Positions 56,157 through 64,000 of a DNA stretch of 64,000 nt are shown here, one piece after another. Every line of letters begins with the position of its first letter. The stretch's first letter is position 1. Both the position numbers and the translations under genes were made by a program. This DNA comes from [Phialemoniopsis] sp. UDSM-2020 (taxonomy: Eukaryota; Ascomycota; Sordariomycetes; Thyridiales; Thyridiaceae): positions 1,913,501 to 1,977,500 of the forward strand of contig JAEILZ010000009.1 in assembly GCA_018873225.1 (NCBI GenBank), written 5' to 3'. The notes under the pieces are model-generated. The model had not been told where the DNA came from, searched no databases, and saw only the letters and a program-made list of their open reading frames with translations.

Positions 56157-56790
56157 GGCGAGAGTTGTGCATTTATTGGAACTTTATCCCGGTACTGTGT
56201 CAGTATGTGCTAGGACAAACATGTATCTTGCCACAAATGTTGTCTGTTTAGATAATTGCTAGTCTCAATGGATGAGAATATTGATCAGGGCGCCAATGTG
56301 ACTAGACTGAGTACACTCGATATAAATCACATTTTGACCCATAAAAGCACTCACCTTGAAGGAAGAGGCACGTGTTGATTCTTTAAAACATATCTAAGCT
56401 GGCAGGTCTCGGCACTTGGAAAACTTCCGATGCGTTGCAGCCGCCTTGCCGATATACTACCGCAACAGGTTCCCGGCTGAATGTAATCTTTGCCTCGCTC
56501 TTGGCACTTGTATTGCAACCCCAAAGCACATATCAGCGTGGGGATATTGCGGGGAATCCTGGTTGACGATGATCAGCCTATTGTACGTATGTGTGCTCCC
56601 CTGCCTCCGTCCAAACCGGGACGAATACCAGGAGGGAAGTGAGCATAGGAGCTCCGGTCTTGCGAGCGGTCCGGTAATAAGAGACTGACTTTCCCAACAT
56701 CTAAAAAATGATGTCTTTAAATGATGCCACCCAAATGGTTTAGCTATCGAGGCTCACATTAGCCCAGTCGTCGCTGATTGATCGTCGACA
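56157..56790. promoter_or_regulatory. Beta-xylosidase promoter with XlnR- and CreA-type motifs
   Basis: GGCTGA at 56475-56480, TCAGCC near 56573 and TTAGCC at 56759-56764 match the XlnR/Xyr1 consensus GGCTRA on either strand. GTGGGG and GCGGGG near 56537-56552 match the CreA site SYGGRG. All are short motifs, so chance matches are possible. No CGG-N2-CCG element is present, so this gene is outside the neighbouring regulon. Confidence 0.4.
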
Positions 56791-59114
56791 ATGCTGTTCC
56801 ACGCCATATGTCTCGCCGTGGCTGGGTTCTCACGCCCATCACGGGCCGGCGTGACGTATCCAGACTGCACAAATGGTCCTCTCAAGTCGAATCTTGTCTG
56901 CAACACCAGCGCAGCCCCCGAGGCGAGGGCGTCTGCCCTGGTAGCGGCAATGGCGAACAACGAGAAGCTTTCCAACCTGGTCAAGTGTGTCGTTCCTAGC
57001 CAGCGGTGTCACGTCCACTCCAGACTAACATCGACAGCAACTCACCCGGCGTCTCAAAGCTGGGCCTAGCCGCGTACCAGTGGTGGAACGAGGCCCTCCA
57101 CGGCGTCGCGCACAACAGGGGCATCACCTGGGGCGGCGCCTTCAACGCGGCGACGCAGTTCCCGCAGGCCATCACCTCGGGCGCCGCGTTCGACGACGAC
57201 CTCGTCGAGCAGATCGGCGCCGCCATCGGCACCGAGGCGCGCGCTTTCGCCAACGCCGGGCGCGCCCACCTCGACTTTTGGACGCCCGACGTCAACCCCT
57301 TCCGGGACCCGCGGTGGGGCCGGGGCCACGAGACCCCCGGCGAGGACCCGTTCCGCAACGCACGCTTCGCCGAGGCGTTTGTGCGCGGCATGCAGGGCAA
57401 CGCGTCGACGTACCGCGTCATCGCCACGGCGAAGCATTACCTCGCGTACGACTTTGAGGGCAGTGGGGGGACGACGCGGTTCAACTTTGACGCCAAGGTT
57501 ACGATGCAGGACGCCGTCGAGTACTACCTGCCGCCGTTCCGGTCTGCGGCGAGAGACGCCAAGGTCGGCAGCATTATGTGCTCGTACAACGCCGTGAACG
57601 GGGTGCCGGCGTGCGCGAACAAATATTTCATGGATGATATTCTGCGAAAGCACTGGGGGTGGACGGACCAGAATCAGTATGTGGTTAGTGACTGCGATGC
57701 CGTTTACTACCTAGGAAACGCCAATGGGGGCCACCGTTATAAGTCCAGCTACGCTGCTGCGATCGGAGCATCGATAGAAGCGGGCATGGACAACATCTGC
57801 ACTGCTGGGGCACAGGCTCCGGATCCGGCCTCAGCGTTCAACCAGAAGCAGTTCAGCCAGGCTGCGCTGGACAAGGCTATGGTGCGACAGTATCAGGGGC
57901 TAGTCAAGGCTGGGTACTTTGACGGGCCTAATGGCATGTATCGCAATCTCGGTGCGTCGGACGTCAACACAGCGAGTGCGCAGAAGCTGGCGCTCCGAGC
58001 CGCCGAGTCAGGGATCGTGCTGCTCAAGAACGACGGCTTGCTGCCGCTGTCACTCAGCGGCACCAAGCCCAATGTAGCCATGATCGGTTTCTGGGCGAAC
58101 AAGGCAGACTCGATGCTCGGTGGCTACAGCGGTTCGCCGCCGTTCAACCATGACCCAGTGACCGCGGCCAAGCAGATGGGTATCAATGTAAACTACGTTA
58201 CTGGGCCGTTGAATCAGGGAAGTGCCGACACTTCGGCGGCAGTTCGTGCTGCGCAGAGTGCGGACTACATCATCTACTTTGGCGGCATTGACAATACTGT
58301 CGAGAAGGAGAGTCAGGACCGGTCCTCCATCGCGTGGCCGGGCGGTCAGTTGTCCATGATACAGAAGCTGGCGGCGCTAGACAAGCCAGTCATCGTAGTC
58401 AAGCTCGGCACGCATCTGGACGACACACCCTTGCTGAGCTTACCCAATGTCAAGAGCATCTTATGGGCTGGGTATCCGGGGCAGGACGGCGGAACGGCTG
58501 TCATGAACATCTTCTCGGGTACCACAGCGCCAGCCGGGAGGTTGCCCATTACGATGTACCCGTCCAGCTACACAAACCAGGCGCCATTTACCAACATGGC
58601 CTTGCGACCATCAGGCTCTTATCCGGGCCGGACGTACAGGTGGTTTGACATGGCCGTGTTCCCATTCGGACACGGGTTGCACTACACCAACTTCACCGCT
58701 GCCTTCGACACGTTCCCCGAGACATTCTCTATTCAAGATTTGGTTGGGTCGTGCAAGGAGACATACCTCGACTTGTGTCCCTTCCAGTCCGTACCCGTCA
58801 AGATCAGCAACACGGGAACACGCGCATCCGACTACGTCGCACTGGGCTTTCTGTCCGGGAGTTACGGGCCAACGCCGTATCCGATCAAGACACTAGCTGC
58901 ATACAAACGCTTCTCCAATGTTGCTGCAGGTCAGACCAGTGCTGCATCGTTAACATGGAACTTGGGAAATCTCGCGCGCGTTGATGCCAACGGAAACACC
59001 GTGTTGTATCCTGGAAAGTACACAATCACGATTGACCAGCCAGCTATTGCCAACTTGACTTTCACATTGACAGGAACAGAGGCCGTGTTGGACAAGTGGC
59101 CTCAACCGAGTTGA
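56791..59114 (+). CDS. GH3 beta-xylosidase, secreted
   Basis: Exons 56791-56984 and 57038-59114 give 756 residues. Domain order is that of fungal GH3 exo-1,4-beta-xylosidases (XlnD/Bxl1): N-terminal (alpha/beta)8 barrel with YQWWNEALHGVA, TPDVNPFRDPRWGRG, ETPGEDP and the nucleophile loop YVVSDCDAV (Asp about 283), then the alpha/beta sandwich (GIVLLKNDGLLPL; DNTVEKESQDR, the acid/base area), and a C-terminal fibronectin-III-like domain. It releases xylose from xylo-oligosaccharides outside the cell. The N-terminus has only a short hydrophobic stretch (LFHAICLAVAGF) followed by SRPSRA, a weak but usable signal peptide. The size is slightly below the usual 780-800. No close link with the catabolic cluster upstream is apparent. 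Confidence 0.92.
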
Positions 59115-59206
59115 GAATGTAGCAGAGCATCATAGCATAACATTGGTCTATGAAATTATGTTTCCAGACTACCATCCGTGTCGCTCATGAAGTACACTTG
59201 ACATGC

Positions 59207-59830
59207 TTATTCCGTACAATAACAGCCTTGATCCTTCCGTCTAAGTAAATAACACCAGTAAAACAAGTCCGGTTCCGACTCCAACCTTTTCGGCATGGGT
59301 ATCTGGCCCAGCACGTCGACGCGCAGCGGAAAATCCGTGATATCAAACCGTGAGCCGGAGTAGCTGAGGCTCACCCAGACGCCGCCCTCAGCTAGATACT
59401 TCTTGACGCCCAACGCCATACGCACAACCATGCCCTCGCCGCCGCACGAGACGGCGTCGGCGGTGCTCTTGTCAATGACGAGGTCGAACTGTGCCTCCGG
59501 GTCCCGCAGGTCGAGCTGCGTGACGTCGTGGGTCAGGTACGTCATGCGCACGTCGCCGAAGCGGTGCTTCTCGAGCTCGCGCCCGCGCTCGGCGGCCAGC
59601 GGCTCGTAGTCGACGTTGGTCACATCGACGAAGCCTCGGGCGCGCAGGTGCGTGTGCAGGTCGCTCGTGCCGCCGCCTAGATGCAGCACGCGGGTTGTCG
59701 CCGGGTTATACTTGGAGAGAAGCGGGTCGAGGAGGCCGAGAAAGGTGGCCGAGGGGACAAGCCACTCAAAGGCCGACTCCCGCGTGAAGCGCTTCTGCCA
59801 GTAGCTCTGCTTTTCAAAGTCGGCGGGCAT
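59207..59830 (-). CDS. SAM-dependent methyltransferase, METTL13/EEF1AKMT4-like
   Basis: A single exon encodes 207 residues from the ATG at 59830. The frame stays open for 34 codons upstream but only with non-ATG starts. Landmarks: start MPADFEKQSYWQKRF, SAM-binding motif I VLHLGGGTSDL, the acidic loop NVDYEPLA, and motif IV FDLVIDKSTADAV, followed by a beta-strand region ending FYWCYLLRRK. This pattern (YWxxRF then DKxTxDA) is that of the small class I methyltransferases related to human METTL13 N-terminal domain and EEF1AKMT4, which methylate lysine of elongation factor 1A; yeast relatives are the Efm proteins. The substrate here is inferred from family only. Tail-to-tail with the beta-xylosidase, 92 bases apart. 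Confidence 0.82.
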   Translation of the reverse strand: MPADFEKQSYWQKRFTRESAFEWLVPSATFLGLLDPLLSKYNPATTRVLHLGGGTSDLHTHLRARGFVDVTNVDYEPLAAERGRELEKHRFGDVRMTYLTHDVTQLDLRDPEAQFDLVIDKSTADAVSCGGEGMVVRMALGVKKYLAEGGVWVSLSYSGSRFDITDFPLRVDVLGQIPMPKRLESEPDLFYWCYLLRRKDQGCYCTE

Positions 59831-60509
59831 GGTTTCATATACGACAGGGGACGAGACCGGAGCAGTGATATGACTGGGAAGACATTGCGAGATTCCTGTG
59901 GAAAGAAGGGGCTCAGATGGATTGTGAGCCACAAATGCGGTGGGTGTTGTCGTTCAAGGTTTAGAAATTTGTTGTGGACCGGCTTGTAAATCTTTTTGAC
60001 CATACCAAGCATTTTTGGACCCGATATTTGTCAACGGGCGTGGACGGAGTAGCCCAATTACGAGTCAGTCCCCAATCATAACTGGGGAAATCTGGTGATG
60101 TGGAGTTCCTACACTAACAAAGAGTAAACTCGAATGTCCAAATCGCTTGTCTGTGCTTGGCCTTGCTCGAAGTTGACAAATGCCAAGGCTGATGTCATTG
60201 CTCTCAAGTATGGTCTGACAAACACCCAAGAGTAGAGTCAGTATTGAGCGAGATCCTAGTCATAGGTTTTGTGCACCTATGTATTACTTTTAATAAGTGG
60301 GAAGAAGCCTTGTATCAACTTTGCTTGAGCCTCCTACAGTTTTTATAATTGTACATGGGCTGTTAAATGAGATTAATTTCATTTTCTCTTTATCACTGTA
60401 CTCTTTTTGACCTTTCCTCTCTGTTATTTTCTTCTTCTTTTCCTTCTCTTCTCCAGATGTTCCTCTTGGTATCAACATTCTACACCTTGAGACCCAATGA
60501 TCTGCGTGT
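59831..60509. other. Methyltransferase promoter and HET-gene 3' region
   Basis: This 679-base region lies upstream of the methyltransferase (minus strand) and downstream of the HET gene. T/C-rich sequence at 60370-60455. No supported gene. Confidence 0.5.
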
Positions 60510-62381
60510 CTACACAAGGCTGACTGTTCTGAGCTCGTGTTGAGTCTTTTGTTGCTGGTGTGCCCCTTCGAAAGAACGACGATAATTATCGAGCAGATCT
60601 GCAGGCAAGCTCACACCAATATGTTTCCAAGTCGAGGCTTGGCCAACAACCCGATAGTTGCCACCGTCAGGTCGGATCAGGAACGGAATGGAAATGCCTG
60701 GGAAAACGCACAGTGCATCTCCAGCTGCTGCCGTTGTCTGACTTCCATCGAGGATGCATGCTGTTCCATCCTGCAGGACAAAGTTGGAGCGACCAAACAT
60801 GCTTCGCTGCAAAGTTGGACTTCTGAGCATTCCATCTGCTCCTTCCAACTGCCCTGGAGTTCCAAAGCGAGAGCCAAGAGAGGATATTGGTTGGCCGTCC
60901 ACCATGCATGCATGGACCATCATGACTCTCTGCACTATTGACGGATCTTGGTCCAAGCGCTCTTCGGTGAATATGTCGGCAAGGTGAAACCGGAGCCACT
61001 CAACCATGACCTCCATACGTGTAACCTTCCTGGTTGCTGCAGCTGTCTTGATAATGGACTCATCGAAGCTCATGAGGGCTGACGGTGGTACGATGCCAGT
61101 CACCGAGTCCGGCTGCACAGGGCTGTATACAGACACACAATGCCCGAGCACAATTGTCGGCATTGTGAGAACTCGCCCATCATCAGAGAGCTTGAAGCAC
61201 TTTCCTGGACACGGGGTGATGTTGGCCCTTGCCATCCAGCTGTTTCGGAGATCAGGAATCCAAGAGGGAACTGTTGTCGCCAGGTGTCCCAATGTTCCCA
61301 GGTTCAACACACGGATATCTTGAGTCTGCTTGAGTACAAAGATAACAAATTCGTGGCATAAATCCTCAAATGGTTTGGTGTAGTCTGGAAGCAGTGCGCT
61401 GGGCAATGGATCACAAGCCAACAGGCCTAGGAGGGCATATAGCCGGTCATGCGGCACCGTTGCTTCTAATTCAGTCGTCTCGCTCAGTAGGATCATGATG
61501 TCGAGTGCGCATTGTTTCTGCTGATCATCTGAGGCCTTCGTCTCTTGTTCGTCATTTGTGCGTCTAGTTTCTAGCATCTCTTTGTAAACCAACTCAATTG
61601 CTTTGAACCTCACAGGGTTCTCCGCCATGAATGAGTATAGAAGCTGTCCATCATGTGACGGGTCCAGCATTCTCACCCACGCGTTGAAGAAGAGCTCATA
61701 GCCTAGCTCATACGGTCCGCAAAGCATAAGAGGTTGTTGTTGAGCCAGGACAGCTTCTTGAAGGATCCAGATGCGCCGAAACCAGGGCCTATGACCGATC
61801 GACTTTAGGGCCCGACGTACGCATTCCACTTCGTCAGCAGCTTGCGAACTAGAGTGCGCTGATTTCCTGAAGGCCTCGATACGGTTGTCTACTGTGAGGG
61901 AGTTGGCAGGATCTGTTGCTTCCCCGAACTGCTCCAGCTTCTCCGCCAGCTTCCGGATATTGTGGCCTTCTTCACCCTCTACCGGGCCCAGCCAAGCCAG
62001 TACGCGCTCACATCGACCGTAGATGTTGGACATGCGCGGGACCTGGATGGCCTTCTCGGCATGGTCTTCTTGGTTGATGCAGATAGCATCGACCCACAAG
62101 CTGCCGCCACTCCCCGAAAACCGACGCCGATACTCGTGAAGTGCATGGTAAAGATTAACCGTCACACTGAACGATTGACCGTTGATGAGGATGTCGCGTG
62201 GGTTTTCCCTTGCGCCCCAGACGTAGGACAGCGCCCAGAAGGCGGGGTTGGTGCCTAACCTGACATGTCTGAGCTCAACAGAGATCAAGTCCGTGTCGCC
62301 AGGCTTCACTTTGAGCAAGCGTATTTGATCAAGCTCCAGGGGTTGATAGAGGCTAGGTGTCGAGGATCGAGGTTCCGTCAT
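60510..62381 (-). CDS. HET-domain (heterokaryon incompatibility) protein
   Basis: A single exon encodes 623 residues from the ATG at 62381; the 27 codons before it are open but lack an ATG. The HET domain covers about residues 45-230: WALSYVWG, LWVDAICINQ, MSNIYGRCERVLAWLG and WFRRIWILQE, the three conserved blocks of the family. The rest matches the usual C-terminal half (DRLYALLGLL; LLPDYTKPFEDL; VPSWIPDL; a C-terminal hydrophilic tail). HET proteins act as effectors of allorecognition cell death when paired with an incompatible allele; Pezizomycotina encode dozens, most uncharacterised. No NACHT, ankyrin or WD repeat is attached. No partner gene (for example a het-s or het-c type) is recognisable beside it. 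Confidence 0.9.
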   Translation of the reverse strand: MTEPRSSTPSLYQPLELDQIRLLKVKPGDTDLISVELRHVRLGTNPAFWALSYVWGARENPRDILINGQSFSVTVNLYHALHEYRRRFSGSGGSLWVDAICINQEDHAEKAIQVPRMSNIYGRCERVLAWLGPVEGEEGHNIRKLAEKLEQFGEATDPANSLTVDNRIEAFRKSAHSSSQAADEVECVRRALKSIGHRPWFRRIWILQEAVLAQQQPLMLCGPYELGYELFFNAWVRMLDPSHDGQLLYSFMAENPVRFKAIELVYKEMLETRRTNDEQETKASDDQQKQCALDIMILLSETTELEATVPHDRLYALLGLLACDPLPSALLPDYTKPFEDLCHEFVIFVLKQTQDIRVLNLGTLGHLATTVPSWIPDLRNSWMARANITPCPGKCFKLSDDGRVLTMPTIVLGHCVSVYSPVQPDSVTGIVPPSALMSFDESIIKTAAATRKVTRMEVMVEWLRFHLADIFTEERLDQDPSIVQRVMMVHACMVDGQPISSLGSRFGTPGQLEGADGMLRSPTLQRSMFGRSNFVLQDGTACILDGSQTTAAAGDALCVFPGISIPFLIRPDGGNYRVVGQASTWKHIGVSLPADLLDNYRRSFEGAHQQQKTQHELRTVSLV

Positions 62382-62681
62382 GGTACAGTGGGTTGGTTTC
62401 AGTGGTGCAGATGGGTCGGAGTTGGTAGAGCTGATGAGATCTCGCTTTTGACGGTCAGGCACAAACTGATAAGATAAGCTCTATGTCTTGCTTATACAAC
62501 CCAAAGACACAACGCACAAGTTTCCTTGACAATAGTATTCGTTGTTTAACTTGGCTTACCGACTACTAGAATGTGTGCGTTCCTGCAAGAACTTTGCGAT
62601 AAATCTTCCGCCTACAGACTGGATGAATGTTACAGACACGGGACCCGCCTCAACGTTATATTTCCCATAGCAACTCTCGTT
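62382..62681. other. Spacer, HET promoter
   Basis: This 300-base region contains the promoter of the HET gene and the 3' flank of the orphan protein. I see nothing else. Confidence 0.5.
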
Positions 62682-63327
62682 TCAAAGACCTTGCGTGACA
62701 AGAGCCAAGGCAACACCGCCAAAAATCGTGCCCCAAGCCCACCTCGAGAGATCCAGACGAGGAGCACCGCTCTTGAGGCCCTTCCTGAGATTGTCATAAT
62801 CGATCCATTCACAACGAGCTCCGTATTCCTGCAATGTTGAGTTCCTCTTCTCGGTCTCATTCAACTTCTCATACCTGTCCATCGCAATTTTGGATATGCA
62901 GCTATCATAGCTCCTGGCTAACGTCTCGTTGGAAGTGTAACACCAGCTGGTAGCGCAGTTGTACTCAGCGTGATACATCGTAATCCATTCGCCCTTGCCG
63001 GAGTCTTGTTTGGGGCAGCACTGTTTGAGGGCGTCGGCCTCCTGACCGAAGCTACCGTCGATAAAAGCCGGGTGGCCATCCTCGGTGAAGGACTCACTGC
63101 CTGTGCGGAAGCCCCCGATCGTAAGGCAGACTATCGATATGTTCAAGTCGGGGCTAGGACGTCCGCAGGCCGTCCGGTCTCTTGACCAGAAGTATTGATA
63201 ATGCTAGAGAGTTTGAATTGGTGTCAGATCCACACGCCTACAGCGCGAGAAGCTCCATGCCAGGGACTCAACATACCGTTAGATAGCCAAGATCAGAGGT
63301 GACATTTGGTTGAAAGATCTCGCCCAT
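62682..63327 (-). CDS. Orphan protein with Cys pairs and hydrophobic C-terminus; 5' end uncertain
   Basis: I do not recognise the family. Exons 63327-63277 and 63203-62682 (intron donor GTATGT, acceptor CTCTAG, phase 0) give 190 residues. The middle has Cys in CCPKQ, YNCATSWCYTS, SYDSC and ARCEW, and several N-glycosylation sequons (NVT, NET twice, NST), which suggest a luminal or extracellular chain. The C-terminus (WGTIFGGVALALVTQGL) is hydrophobic and ends without a basic tail, so it may be a membrane or GPI-type signal. No signal peptide follows the chosen ATG, so a further exon upstream may be missing. It is oriented like the HET gene, 300 bases before it. Confidence 0.5.
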
Positions 63328-64000
63328 TTTGTTGAAGTACTGGATGGTCGATCGAGCGTGAGCGTGGAATGTTGGCAGAAGTCATAAAAGGATGCAGGAA
63401 AGGGCATTGGGATGTGAGAAGCGCTGGACGGCTCCAAGGTATTTCAGCTCATCAGCTGAAGGCCGCCTCGTTCGTGATCCCCAGCGTTCCTGAGCCTTGA
63501 AAGTGACGTAGGGCAAGACTTGAATCGGGCTAGGTGTGCTCGCCTCGCCTGGCCATGTGCTCGTGCCATGCTCCATTCAGGTTAGCAAACTGGTCGTGAG
63601 CTGACTTTTGTGGATCTGTTCGCTGTCAGGCGGCTCTCCGCCTTGGTTCCCCGGTCCGCCCCGGCCAAGCTAAGACCTATCAAGCACCTAGCCCACGCCA
63701 CAACGGGGTAACTGACAGAGCTACCCATCGTCTTTTTAACCTGACCTGACATTGGCACTGCACCGAATCTATTTCTGGAGAAGTCAAAGTGATTCCATCT
63801 CATTACTAGCGGGATTCATTTTCCTGAACTACCTAACAGTATGTGCTTTAGCCATATCTTGGCTGAGATAGGGAGAACCTAGCCCAAAGTGCATATACTA
63901 ATGAGTAATCGTTGTGCTTGGCAAATTGCTATGTTATCCCAATCTCGTGATTTTCGCTTCCACAACTGAGGCGGGTCCTTCACGGTTTCTTTTTCGTGAA
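63328..64000. other. Right-edge region
   Basis: This 673-base region has no gene I can support. The minus-strand ORF at 63382-63576 and that at 63582-63803 lack family features. It may contain the promoter or further 5' exons of the orphan gene. Confidence 0.4.

Noticed and set aside
56791..59114. Beta-xylosidase as a member of the catabolic cluster
   Set aside because: Its promoter lacks the CGG-N2-CCG element and instead has XlnR/CreA-type motifs.
60510..62462. HET protein start at 62462
   Set aside because: That codon is GTG on the minus strand; the first ATG in frame is at 62381.

Overview
This is nuclear DNA of a filamentous ascomycete (Pezizomycotina, most likely a Sordariomycete; genus not determined). 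The basis is intron-rich genes with 50-60 base introns (GTRNGT donors, CTAAC-type branch sites, YAG acceptors), a HET-domain gene, a bZIP with a DUF3425-type C-terminus, a class III chitin synthase, a Zn2Cys6 regulator and Thr/Ser-rich wall proteins. I placed 23 gene models. For nearly all of them the exon phases add up to an intact frame. I saw no tRNA, rRNA, CRISPR array or recognisable transposon.

Left part (1-24.7 kb): a gene cut by the left edge. A convergent pair of paralogous proteins that keep only the C-terminal half of a Prp43-type DEAH helicase. An RRM-like protein with a PAC element in its promoter. A cellulose-synthase-like GT2 divergent from a membrane-anchored GH12 glucanase. 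NOP2. A bZIP regulator. A STAND-like/ubiquitin-like-domain protein, and a Thr-rich secreted protein.

Middle (24.7-40.4 kb): class III chitin synthase with a long disordered N-terminus, a soluble twin-ATPase ABC protein, the proteasome assembly factor UMP1 (start codon alone in exon 1), a prenylated ubiquitin-fold protein, a gene-poor stretch of about 3.6 kb, and a GPI-anchored wall protein.

Right part (40.7-56.2 kb): the main find, a seven-gene catabolic cluster. Three divergent pairs are succinate-semialdehyde dehydrogenase / FMN hydroxyacid oxidase, LamB/YcsF (PxpA-like) / biotin carboxylase-KipA-KipI-BCCP fusion, and ornithine-type omega-aminotransferase / amino-acid permease. A Zn2Cys6 regulator sits inside the cluster. 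All three shared promoters carry several copies of a CGG-N2-CCG element with core CGGCTCCGAG, which I take to be the regulator's site. The gene set suggests biotin- and ATP-dependent opening of a lactam, then transamination and oxidation of the released omega-amino acid. The substrate is inferred, not shown. Beyond the cluster lie a GH3 beta-xylosidase, a small methyltransferase, a HET protein and an orphan protein.
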